This document shows, in pieces, positions 1-5,799 of a stretch of 8,867 nt of DNA. Origin of the DNA: Rhodanobacteraceae bacterium UBA703 (GTDB taxonomy: Bacteria > Pseudomonadota > Gammaproteobacteria > Xanthomonadales > Rhodanobacteraceae); NCBI GenBank assembly GCA_002297645.1, contig DBMH01000137.1, forward strand, positions 1 to 8,867, written 5' to 3'. Positions within the stretch are counted from its first letter, which is position 1, and the number at the start of each line of letters is the position of its first letter. The notes under the pieces are model-generated. The model saw only the letters and a program-made list of their open reading frames with translations, was not told the origin of the DNA and ran no database searches. The position numbers and the translations under genes are program-made.

Positions 1-960
1 GGCCTCGCGGTCCGCGCGCGCATCCGCTGCGGCATCCTCGTCGAGGAAGTCGCGCCGCTCCCGGCCCAGGGCACGGACGCCGAGCGCCAGCAGCGCCCCG
101 GCGACGATGCCGCCGGCGTGCGCGTCGAAACCGATGTGCGCCCCCTTGTTCCAGAACAGGTTGAGCAGTTCCCAGCCCAGCCAGATCGGCAGCAGCACGA
201 GAGCCGGTGCCTTCACATAGTCGAACGCGACGAAGAACCACCAGAAGAAGCGCACCTTGCGCGCCCCCCACAGCACGCAGTACGCGCCCATCAGGGCGGC
301 GATGGCACCCGAGGCGCCGAGTGCGGCCCCTGTCTCGCCCCAGCGCCAGGCGATGCTCAGCGCGGCGCTGCCGAGGCCGCCGAGCAGATACAGCGCGAGG
401 AACAGGCCGTGGCCGAGCGCTCCTTCGACGAGCAGTCCGAGCACGGCGAGGAACAGCATGTTGCCGATCAGATGCCCGACGTCCCCGTGCAGGAACATCG
501 CACCGATCATGCGCCGCAGGTCGAATTCGGAGAAGCGGATCATCCAGCGTTCGGTGACCGCCCGGTCCCACAGGCGATCGAACTCGGCACGGTGCGCGCG
601 CCACTCGTCGCGATCCTCCGCATCGGGAGCGATCAGGTTTCCCGGACGCAATTCCGCGAGAAAGGCCTCGTCCGACTGCAATACCTGCGCCGCCATCCGC
701 GGGTCGGCATGCTCGAAGCGATCGAACCAGAGTCGATGCCGCTGCGCCTCGTCGCCACGCTCGTCGAGCCACCGGCGATAGGCGGGGAATTCCCACCTCG
801 CGAGGTCCTGCTGTTCGTAGTAGTCGAGCGCGGTTCCCTGCACGCGCGCGTCGCCCGACTGCAGGAAGGCGAACACGAAGACGTTGGCGAGAATCAGCGC
901 CAGCGTGGTCCACGGAAAATTCGCCCATGTCGGCGCGCGATGGAGCGGAACGATCAGCAC
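1..960 (-). CDS. Rhomboid family intramembrane serine protease (3' end beyond window)
   Basis: Rhomboids are inner-membrane proteases that cut substrate transmembrane helices with a Ser-His dyad. The 320 visible residues contain the full catalytic set. A first membrane helix lies at about 17-33. An HxxxN motif (H163, N167) sits in HGDVGHLIGN, the Gly-x-Ser-Gly motif GASG carries nucleophile S217, and the last helix holds H281 in DAHAGG. About 115 charged, soluble residues (35-148) separate the first helix from the catalytic core, much longer than in compact GlpG-type enzymes. No ATG lies in this frame between the upstream stop at 991-993 and the conserved start of the protein, so I chose GTG at 960, which has AGGGG seven bases upstream. 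The frame is still open at base 1 after an acidic tail. It diverges from greB. The substrate is unknown. The family call is very secure; the start is likely. Confidence 0.93.
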   Translation of the reverse strand, partial: MLIVPLHRAPTWANFPWTTLALILANVFVFAFLQSGDARVQGTALDYYEQQDLARWEFPAYRRWLDERGDEAQRHRLWFDRFEHADPRMAAQVLQSDEAFLAELRPGNLIAPDAEDRDEWRAHRAEFDRLWDRAVTERWMIRFSEFDLRRMIGAMFLHGDVGHLIGNMLFLAVLGLLVEGALGHGLFLALYLLGGLGSAALSIAWRWGETGAALGASGAIAALMGAYCVLWGARKVRFFWWFFVAFDYVKAPALVLLPIWLGWELLNLFWNKGAHIGFDAHAGGIVAGALLALGVRALGRERRDFLDEDAAADARADREA

Positions 961-987
961 GAAGCGGCCCCTGGAGTCCCGCAGCGG

Positions 988-993
988 ATTCTA
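988..993 (-). promoter_or_regulatory. Candidate -10 box of the rhomboid gene (TAGAAT)
   Basis: On the minus strand TAGAAT matches the TATAAT consensus at 5 of 6 positions. It lies about 28 bases before the GTG start, leaving a short leader of about 20 bases that contains the AGGGG ribosome binding site. I see no convincing -35 hexamer 16-18 bases upstream, where the DNA consists of TCCGG-rich repeats (about 1006-1033, including the inverted pair GTCCGG and CCGGAC at 1006-1011 and 1020-1025). Position and match support a promoter, but this is inference. Confidence 0.4.
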
Positions 994-1071
994 AGGGAGT
1001 CCCGGGTCCGGCTCCGGTCCCGGACGAATCCGGCTGCGTCGGCTCGCGCCCCTTCCGGCCGCGCAACGGAT

Positions 1072-1101
1072 TTGATCCGGCGAACGATGCCGCGCTAGCG
1101 T
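1072..1101 (+). promoter_or_regulatory. Weak candidate promoter for greB
   Basis: TTGATC (1072-1077) matches the -35 consensus at 4 of 6 positions. It is followed after 18 bases by TAGCGT (1096-1101), which matches the -10 consensus at only 3 of 6. Transcription would start near 1108, giving a leader of about 22 bases with GAAGGA (1116-1121) as ribosome binding site. The location is right, but the match is weak in GC-rich DNA. Confidence 0.3.
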
Positions 1102-1129
1102 TGCGCCTCTCATTTGAAGGAATCCGAGC

Positions 1130-1633
1130 ATGAGCCGCTGGCGCCCCCCCGCCGCCGCATCCACTGCGATGATCACACCGGAAGGCCACCAGCGGTTGAA
1201 GGCGGAACTCGACGAACTGTGGCGGGTGAGGCGCCCCGAAGTCGTGCGCGCGCTTGCCGCCGCCGCGGCCGAAGGCGATCGTTCGGAAAACGCCGAATAC
1301 ACCTACCGCAAGAAGCAACTGGGCGAGATCGATCGACGCGTGCGCTATCTCGGCAAGCGGCTGGAGAGCCTGCGCGTCGTCGACGCGCACCCGAGCGATC
1401 CGTCGGCGATCTTCTTCGGCGCCTGGTTCCGCGTCGAGGACGAGGGCGGCGCGGAGCACGAATATCGCATCGTCGGACCGGACGAGACGGACGCGGCGCG
1501 CTGCTGGATCAGCATCGACTCGCCGCTCGCGCGCGCGGCGCTGAAGCGGCGCGTCGACGACGAGTTCGAAGCCGCCCTGCCCGGCGGGACCGCGCGCTTC
1601 GTCGTCGTCGACGTGCGCTACGAACAACCCTGA
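1130..1633 (+). CDS. greB: Transcription elongation factor GreB
   Basis: GreB binds the secondary channel of RNA polymerase and stimulates cleavage of the 3' end of backtracked RNA, releasing arrested complexes. The 167-residue protein aligns by eye with E. coli GreB (158 residues). It has an N-terminal coiled coil whose tip contains GDRSENAEY, with the acidic residues D50 and E53 that act on the catalytic metal. This is followed by IDRRVRYL and a C-terminal FKBP-like domain with FFGAWFRVED, YRIVGPDE and ISIDSPLARA. The motif spacing and the RRVRYL stretch fit GreB better than GreA. ATG at 1130 has GAAGGA eight bases upstream. The first 13 residues (arginine-, proline- and alanine-rich) precede the conserved domain, so M14 at 1169 is an alternative start, but it lacks as good a ribosome binding site. 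The gene appears to be a single transcription unit ending at the terminator at 1690-1713. Confidence 0.95.
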   Translation: MSRWRPPAAASTAMITPEGHQRLKAELDELWRVRRPEVVRALAAAAAEGDRSENAEYTYRKKQLGEIDRRVRYLGKRLESLRVVDAHPSDPSAIFFGAWFRVEDEGGAEHEYRIVGPDETDAARCWISIDSPLARAALKRRVDDEFEAALPGGTARFVVVDVRYEQP

Positions 1634-1689
1634 CAGCGCTCGCCGCGCGGGACGCGCACAGCATCCTCCCCCCGGATACCGCAAAAGAA

Positions 1690-1713
1690 AAAAGCCGCGC
1701 AAGCGCGGCTTTT
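1690..1713. terminator. Bidirectional intrinsic terminator between greB and the SRPBCC gene
   Basis: A perfect stem pairs AGCCGCG (1693-1699) with CGCGGCT (1704-1710) around a CAAG loop and is extended by three A-T pairs. The plus-strand transcript (greB) ends in UUUU and then C. The minus-strand transcript meets a longer T-rich tail, six T and then CTTTT (1693 down to 1683). It lies 56 bases after the greB stop and 20 bases after the stop of the convergent gene, so it can serve both. Confidence 0.88.
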
Positions 1714-1733
1714 CCCCCGATGCTGCCGGATCC

Positions 1734-2900
1734 TCAGTGCTGGATCGGCAGGTAGACCTTGAACGATTCCTCGTCGGCCGGCGCATCCGGAGCCGAGGTG
1801 ATCTCGTCCCAGAAGCGCGTCAGGCCGGCCTCGGCGTAGCGGTAGCCGTGCGTCTCGGCGTACGCCTTCAGGTTGAGGCGCAGCAGCGGCAGCATGGCCG
1901 GGCTGCCGGTGTATTCGCTGACCAGGGCCTTGCCCTGGTACCACAGCGCACCGCGGACATTGCCCTCGACCACGATCAGGCCGTGATCGTCGCGATCGCC
2001 CGGGTTCAGCGTCTTTTCCTCGCCGTCGGCCGATTCGTCGTCGCTGTCGGTGCGGCTGGCCTTCGGCGCCGGGGCGTCGAGCGTGAGATCGTGCTTGTCG
2101 ATCGTGAAGGAGGCCTTGTCGACCGGAACGGCGATGCTGAACGAATAGTCTTCGTCACCCCAGTTCGTCGTGATCGTCATGCGCGGGCCCGCGGCCGTCA
2201 GGCCGGCCTTCTTCATGGCGTCCTCGATCTGCGCCAGCGCCGCGTCGGTCGCTTCGGCGACTTCGTCGAGCGAACGCTTGGCCTTCGTGGCGACCAGCAG
2301 CACCGGGCGCGACTCCACGTCGGCGAGGGTGATTTCCTGGTCCTTGTAGTCCGTGTTCGGGAAGCCCGCGAGCATCGCCGCGACGTTGTTCAGGTCGGAC
2401 TGGATCGTCTGCGCCGGATCGCCGTAGATGTAGAGGCCGCCGTAGCGCGCCATCAGGTCCCAGCCGTAGTCCGCATCGAAAGCCCAGCGGATCTTCAGCG
2501 TCTTGCCGTTCGCCGACGGATCGAGCTGGATCGTGAACTTCTTGTCCTTGCCGGTCCAGGCGTTGTTGACCGCCATTTCGATGCGGCTGTCCTGCTCGCT
2601 CTTGGTGATCTCGTAGTCGCCGTTGCCGAGCCGCGGGTTCGAGCTGTTCCAGGAGACCTTGGAGCCCGGACCGAAATCCGGTCCGTCGACCTTGAACTGG
2701 GCCTGCGGATCGACGCCGCGCAGGGTCGACCACTGCGGGAAACGGCGGAACGTGTTCAGCGTGTCGTACACCTGGCGCACCGGGCTGGACACTTCGACCA
2801 CGCGTTCGACGTGGCCATGGCTCGGAAGCATGATGCCGACCACGACGGCCAGCACGAACACGATCAACAATGCAACAAGAATTTCGAAGATACGAATCAT
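1734..2900 (-). CDS. Membrane-anchored SRPBCC (polyketide cyclase-like) protein with C-terminal GyrI-like domain
   Basis: This 388-residue protein has one N-terminal membrane helix (about 5-24), then a hydrophobic-ligand-type SRPBCC/START fold (about 30-175, beginning VERVVEVSSPVRQVYDTLNT and including FPQWS). A GyrI-like/AraC effector-binding domain follows (about 187-388, with SRPVLLVATKAK and an AVPVDK strand). Both folds bind small molecules; no reaction can be assigned. An acidic, probably disordered insert (281-306, TDSDDESADGEE) interrupts the second domain. The likely topology is a membrane anchor with the domains in the periplasm or facing the cytoplasm; the sequence does not decide. 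An in-frame ATG at 2936 would add 12 residues, but it has no ribosome binding site and lies in an inverted repeat. ATG at 2900 has GGAG nine bases upstream and is preferred. The function is unknown. Confidence 0.8.
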   Translation of the reverse strand: MIRIFEILVALLIVFVLAVVVGIMLPSHGHVERVVEVSSPVRQVYDTLNTFRRFPQWSTLRGVDPQAQFKVDGPDFGPGSKVSWNSSNPRLGNGDYEITKSEQDSRIEMAVNNAWTGKDKKFTIQLDPSANGKTLKIRWAFDADYGWDLMARYGGLYIYGDPAQTIQSDLNNVAAMLAGFPNTDYKDQEITLADVESRPVLLVATKAKRSLDEVAEATDAALAQIEDAMKKAGLTAAGPRMTITTNWGDEDYSFSIAVPVDKASFTIDKHDLTLDAPAPKASRTDSDDESADGEEKTLNPGDRDDHGLIVVEGNVRGALWYQGKALVSEYTGSPAMLPLLRLNLKAYAETHGYRYAEAGLTRFWDEITSAPDAPADEESFKVYLPIQH

Positions 2901-2922
2901 CCGAGCCGTCTCCAGGGCATCA

Positions 2923-2940
2923 GCCGATACAGACATCGGC
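2923..2940 (-). repeat. Perfect inverted repeat just upstream of the SRPBCC gene
   Basis: GCCGAT (2923-2928) and ATCGGC (2935-2940) form a perfect 6-bp inverted repeat with a 6-base spacer, 22-40 bases before the chosen start. It could be an operator or a small leader hairpin. It covers the alternative start at 2936, which argues for the shorter protein. No function is proven. Confidence 0.35.
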
Positions 2941-2955
2941 GCATGGCCGGGAAGT

Positions 2956-2976
2956 GGCGGTATCCGCCCGGTATCC
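2956..2976 (-). promoter_or_regulatory. Candidate operator: 11-bp-spaced direct repeat CGGTATCC with embedded palindrome
   Basis: CGGTATCC occurs at 2958-2965 and again at 2969-2976, an 11-bp step of about one helical turn. The first copy lies inside the palindrome GGCGG-TAT-CCGCC (2956-2968). It sits 56-76 bases before the SRPBCC start, where an operator could be expected, and is followed on its far side by the kinase-regulator operon. Such face-aligned repeats are typical of dimeric regulators, but no regulator can be assigned. Confidence 0.25.
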
Positions 2977-3063
2977 CCTGCCCGCCAGCGCCGGTGCGGC
3001 CAGCGCGCGCGCAGGCCAAGAAATGAATGGTAGCGGACTACGGGCCGGAAGCGCTATGCCTGT

Positions 3064-3109
3064 TTCGCCGTCGAGGCGAAGTCCACCGCACGCGCCTGCC
3101 CGCAGGCGC
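3064..3109 (-). other. Two hairpins after the response regulator gene; possible imperfect terminator
   Basis: The minus-strand transcript leaving the regulator first meets seven T residues (3116 down to 3110). It then meets a stem of GCGCCTG paired with CAGGCGC (3092-3109) and a second stem of TTCGCC with GGCGAA (3064-3080). No T-run follows either stem, so this is not a standard intrinsic terminator. It may stabilise the 3' end or mark a factor-dependent stop. Confidence 0.35.
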
Positions 3110-3132
3110 AAAAAAACTCCAGGAACGGGCAC

Positions 3133-3789
3133 TTACACGATCCCGAGCTCGAAGGCCTTGAGCACGGCGCGGGTGCGGTCGCGCACGCCCAGTTTGGAAA
3201 GCACGTTCGAGACGTGGTTCTTCACGGTCCCCTCGGCGACGCCGAGCGAGTTGGCGATCTCCTTGTTGCTGTAGCCGCCGGCCATCAGGCGCAGGATTTC
3301 CGTCTCGCGCTCGGTCAGCGGGTCGGGACGATCCAGGCTGGTGAAGTCGTTGTGCATGCGTTCCAGGCCGGACAGCAGCCGCTGCGTCACCATCGGCGCG
3401 ACCAGCGAGCCGCCGCCCGCGACGGTCTTGACCGCATCCACGAGCTGGTCGAGCGATACGTCCTTCAGCAGATAGCCGCGCGCGCCCGCCTTGAGGCCGG
3501 CCAGCACGAGCTGGTCGTCGTCGAAGGTGGTCAGGATGATCGTCGGCGGCAGCCGGTTGGCGCCCGCGAGCGCGTTCAGCACGTCGAGACCGGACATGCC
3601 CGGCATGCGCATGTCGAGCAGGACGACATCCGGCTTCACGCGCGGGATCGTCTCGACCGCCTGGGCGCCGTCTCCGGCCTCGGCGACGACACGGATCGAA
3701 TCGGACAGTTCCAGCAGCGAGCGGATGCCCTGACGGACGAGGGTCTGGTCGTCGACCAGGCAGACCTTGATCATTTCTTCCTTGCTCAT
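3133..3789 (-). CDS. LuxR/NarL-type two-component response regulator, DesR-like
   Basis: This 218-residue DNA-binding regulator is phosphorylated by the adjacent kinase. The receiver domain (about 7-123) carries the acidic pair D13-D14, the phosphoacceptor D59 in LLDMRMPGMSG, the switch threonine in LTTF (87-88) and K109 in YLLKD. The C-terminal LuxR helix-turn-helix (about 155-218) has LTERETEILRLMAGGYSNKEIA and VAEGTVKNHVSNVLSKLGV. All expected catalytic residues are present. Its ATG overlaps the stop codon of the kinase as ATGA, indicating translational coupling. M6 (3774) is a possible second start with AAGGA four bases upstream; the first ATG has GGAG eight bases upstream. The family is close to DesR/NarL regulators by order of motifs. 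Target genes are unknown; the SRPBCC gene just downstream is one candidate. Confidence 0.93.
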   Translation of the reverse strand: MSKEEMIKVCLVDDQTLVRQGIRSLLELSDSIRVVAEAGDGAQAVETIPRVKPDVVLLDMRMPGMSGLDVLNALAGANRLPPTIILTTFDDDQLVLAGLKAGARGYLLKDVSLDQLVDAVKTVAGGGSLVAPMVTQRLLSGLERMHNDFTSLDRPDPLTERETEILRLMAGGYSNKEIANSLGVAEGTVKNHVSNVLSKLGVRDRTRAVLKAFELGIV

Positions 3790-4973
3790 GCCCTGCTCTC
3801 CAGTGGCAGCGAGGCGTCGAGGGCGAAGCCGCGCCCCTTGCCGGTGTGTATGTCGAGCCGGCCGCCGAACTGCGCGAGGCGCTCGCGCATGCCGGTCAGG
3901 CCGTTGCCCTGTCGTACCTGGGTGGCGCCGTGCCCGTCGTCGCGCGCATGGACGATCATCTGGCGATCCGCGCTGCGCTCGAAGCGCAGCCACAGGTTGC
4001 GCGCGCCGGCGTGGCGCACGGTGTTGGTGATGATCTCCTGGGCGCAGCGCAGCAGCACCTGCGCGCGCTTGGGATCGTCGACGCCGAAGCGCGGCGGCAG
4101 TTCGAGGTGGATGTCCAGCCCGGGCACGCCCTCGGTCAGGTTCTTCAACGCCTGGGTCAGGTCGATGTTGTCGTCCTCGCGCAGCTGGCTGACGACTTCG
4201 CGCACGTCGCCGAGCAGCAGCTTGGCGACGGACTGCGCCTGGCGCACGTGCTCCTGCGCCTGCCCCTGCACGAGGTGGCTGGCCACCTCCAGGTTCAGGC
4301 TCAACGCGGTGAGGTGGTGGCCGACGAGGTCGTGCAGCTCGCGCGAGATGCGCATGCGCTCGGCCATGCGGCTGGACTCGGCCAGCAGGGTGCGCGTCGC
4401 CCGCAGCTCCGAATTGAGCCGGCGCTGCTCCTCGCGCGCCTCGACCTGCCGCTTGGTCACGAACGAGGTCACGAACGCCAGCACGATGAAGCCGAGGTAG
4501 AGGCTCGACTGCAGGAAGGCGTCGCCGAGGCTGAAGACCGGCTCGCGGATGCTCGCGAACACCGGCACCAGCGAGAAATTCTGCAGCACCATCCAGGCGA
4601 CCGCCACGCGCAGCGGCAGCAGCCACGGCAGCACGACGGCGATGACCGCCAGCAGCAGCGCGCCGATGCCGCCCTGGCTGAACCAGCCGATCGCGACGAC
4701 CGTCGCGTTCAGCACCAGCAGCAGCACGATCTGCATCGCGCGCCGCCACGGCGTCCGGTTCAGGTCGCCGAGGTCGCGCGTCAGGTACCAGTAGACCACG
4801 CCGAAGACCGCGTAGCAGGCCAGCCAGAGGGGAACGTAGGACGTCGGCAGCTGCCGCTGCGCCAGCTCCTCGACCAGGGTCTGGTAGCGCAGGAACGGCG
4901 TGCCGACGCTGGCGTACTGGAACAGTCCGGCGTAGCGCAGCAACTGGATGTGATCGAACTTCGGCCACGGCAT
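3786..4973 (-). CDS. Sensor histidine kinase of the HisKA_3 (DesK/NarX-like) family
   Basis: This inner-membrane sensor autophosphorylates on histidine and passes the phosphate to the adjacent regulator. With the start at 4973 the protein has 395 residues. About five membrane helices lie at roughly 46-64, 79-98, 102-119, 122-140 and 157-173, with little periplasmic sequence. This suggests a signal sensed in or at the membrane, as in DesK. A charged coiled coil (about 173-205) leads to the H-box RELHDLVGHH with H214. The ATPase has an N-box QEIITNTVRHAG (312-323), DDGHG (345-349) and GNGLTGMRERL (357-367). The frame is open to 5156, but the upstream stretch is arginine- and proline-rich, lies over the divergent promoter region and does not look like family sequence. 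No Shine-Dalgarno precedes 4973; see the promoter entry for possible leaderless expression. The signal is unknown. Confidence 0.9.
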   Translation of the reverse strand: MPWPKFDHIQLLRYAGLFQYASVGTPFLRYQTLVEELAQRQLPTSYVPLWLACYAVFGVVYWYLTRDLGDLNRTPWRRAMQIVLLLVLNATVVAIGWFSQGGIGALLLAVIAVVLPWLLPLRVAVAWMVLQNFSLVPVFASIREPVFSLGDAFLQSSLYLGFIVLAFVTSFVTKRQVEAREEQRRLNSELRATRTLLAESSRMAERMRISRELHDLVGHHLTALSLNLEVASHLVQGQAQEHVRQAQSVAKLLLGDVREVVSQLREDDNIDLTQALKNLTEGVPGLDIHLELPPRFGVDDPKRAQVLLRCAQEIITNTVRHAGARNLWLRFERSADRQMIVHARDDGHGATQVRQGNGLTGMRERLAQFGGRLDIHTGKGRGFALDASLPLESRA

Positions 4974-4979
4974 GGCGCC

Positions 4980-5008
4980 ATCATAGGCGGGCGCCGCGAC
5001 GGCGTAAC
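4980..5008 (-). promoter_or_regulatory. Promoter of the kinase-regulator operon, positioned for a leaderless mRNA
   Basis: TATGAT (4985 down to 4980) matches the -10 consensus at 5 of 6 positions. Counting the A of the ATG at 4973 as +1, the box spans -12 to -7, exactly the standard position. GTTACG (5008 down to 5003) lies 17 bases upstream and matches the -35 consensus at only 3 of 6. The six bases between the -10 box and the ATG hold no ribosome binding site. Transcription starting at the ATG itself is the simplest reading. Confidence 0.5.
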
Positions 5009-5074
5009 CTGCCCGGAAGTCACGCGCCGGCCGCCGCGATAACGCTTCGCTAACTTCGTCGCCCGCAGCGCGCC

Positions 5075-5104
5075 ATGACCGTGGGTCGGGCCGCATGCGA
5101 TAAT
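5075..5104 (+). promoter_or_regulatory. Candidate promoter of the acetyltransferase-min genes (extended -10)
   Basis: GATAAT (5099-5104) is preceded by TGC, giving an extended -10 motif. ATGACC (5075-5080) lies 18 bases upstream as a -35 candidate with 4 of 6 matches to TTGACA. Transcription would begin near 5111, just before the leader hairpin at 5119-5153. The ATG inside the -35 box (5075) is in frame with the acetyltransferase but would lie upstream of the transcript start. Confidence 0.5.
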
Positions 5105-5118
5105 TCGCCGGACGCGGA

Positions 5119-5153
5119 CCCGCACCGGGCGCCCTCCACGGCACCGGTGCGGG
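5119..5153 (+). repeat. 10-bp inverted repeat in the acetyltransferase leader
   Basis: CCCGCACCGG (5119-5128) and CCGGTGCGGG (5144-5153) are perfect complements separated by 15 bases. The second arm overlaps a perfect palindrome, GCACCGGTGC (5141-5150). In RNA this gives a strong hairpin ending 12 bases before the GGAG ribosome binding site; in DNA it could be a regulator site. No T-run follows, so it is not a terminator. Confidence 0.6.
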
Positions 5154-5176
5154 CACACTTTTCCTGGAGCTTCATG

Positions 5177-5785
5177 ATGTCCTTGAGCATCCGCGACGTG
5201 TCGCCACACGATCTGGACTCGGTGCTGGCCCTCAACAACGCCGCCGGCGCCACCATCCTGCCGCTGGACTCCGTCGGCTTGCGCACGCTGTACGAGCAAT
5301 CGAGCTATTTCCGCCTCGCCGAGATCGACGGCCACATCGCCGGCTTCCTCGTCGCGATGCGCGAGGACGCCGACTACGACAGCCCGAACTACCAGTGGTT
5401 TCGCGAGCGCTACCCGGCCTTCGCCTACATCGACCGCATCGTCGTCGCCAAGCCGTACCGGGGACTCGGTCTCGGCCGCGTGTTCTACGCCGACGTGACC
5501 AGCTACGCCGAAGTACGCGTTCCGCTGCTGGCGTGCGAGGTCTTCCTCGAGCCGCGGGACGACGTTTCGGTGCTGTTCCACGGCACCTGGGGCTTCCAGG
5601 AAGTCGGCCAGCAGACCATGCCGAACAACGGGCGCCGCGTCTCGTTGCTGGCGAAGCGGCTGTGCAGCCACGCCTTCGTCCGCGAGACCTGGCTCGACCG
5701 CGACGGCCTGCCGGATCTGCCGTGGCTGGCCGAACGCGGCCGCCAGCTTCCCGACCGCCCCGCAGCCCGCGCCGCGGGCTGCTGA
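5177..5785 (+). CDS. GNAT family acetyltransferase upstream of minC
   Basis: GNAT enzymes move an acetyl group from acetyl-CoA to an amine on a small molecule or protein. The 202-residue protein has strand-loop motif A at about 84-106, YIDRIVVAKPYRGLGLG, with the acetyl-CoA pyrophosphate-binding loop R95-G96-L97-G98-L99-G100. A typical C-terminal part follows, with FHGTWGFQEVG (134-144). The segment DYDSPNYQWFRERYPAFAYIDR resembles a conserved but uncharacterised group of predicted bacterial acetyltransferases; the substrate is unknown. GGAG at 5166-5169 lies seven bases before ATG 5177 and four before ATG 5174, so 5177 is preferred. The frame stays open back to an ATG at 5075, which lies inside the promoter. 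minC begins 14 bases after the stop, so the two are probably cotranscribed. Confidence 0.88.
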   Translation: MSLSIRDVSPHDLDSVLALNNAAGATILPLDSVGLRTLYEQSSYFRLAEIDGHIAGFLVAMREDADYDSPNYQWFRERYPAFAYIDRIVVAKPYRGLGLGRVFYADVTSYAEVRVPLLACEVFLEPRDDVSVLFHGTWGFQEVGQQTMPNNGRRVSLLAKRLCSHAFVRETWLDRDGLPDLPWLAERGRQLPDRPAARAAGC

Positions 5786-5799
5786 GAGCGCGATCGACG

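Noticed and set aside
118..1098. 326-codon open frame on the plus strand opposite the rhomboid gene
   Set aside because: Its product is low-complexity and unlike any family, while the minus strand encodes a rhomboid with all catalytic motifs. It is a GC-driven shadow.
1737..3026. 429-codon open frame on the plus strand opposite the SRPBCC gene
   Set aside because: It is the antisense shadow of a convincing minus-strand gene, with Arg/Val/Asp-rich sequence typical of GC-rich complementary frames.
3133..4968. A single 611-codon minus-strand frame that could be read as a fusion of an extra domain to the response regulator
   Set aside because: The first 390 or so codons overlap the histidine kinase in another frame and are Arg/Ala-rich nonsense. 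The regulator starts at 3789 with an ATGA overlap.
3846..5042. 398-codon plus-strand frame opposite the kinase
   Set aside because: The sequence is biased toward His, Gln and Arg with no family resemblance, and the opposite strand carries a complete HisKA_3 kinase.
5141..5150. GCACCGGTGC palindrome as a stand-alone operator
   Set aside because: It is better explained as part of the larger 10-bp inverted repeat at 5119-5153, so it is not listed separately.
4974..5156. A 61-residue N-terminal extension of the kinase from ATG 5156
   Set aside because: The extension overlaps the divergent promoter and leader hairpin, is Arg/Pro-rich, and is not kinase-like. M62 coincides with a well-placed -10 box.
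5075..5176. A 34-residue N-terminal extension of the acetyltransferase from ATG 5075
   Set aside because: That ATG lies in the candidate -35 box and the extension covers the leader hairpin. The ATG at 5177 has a proper ribosome binding site and family-like N-terminus.
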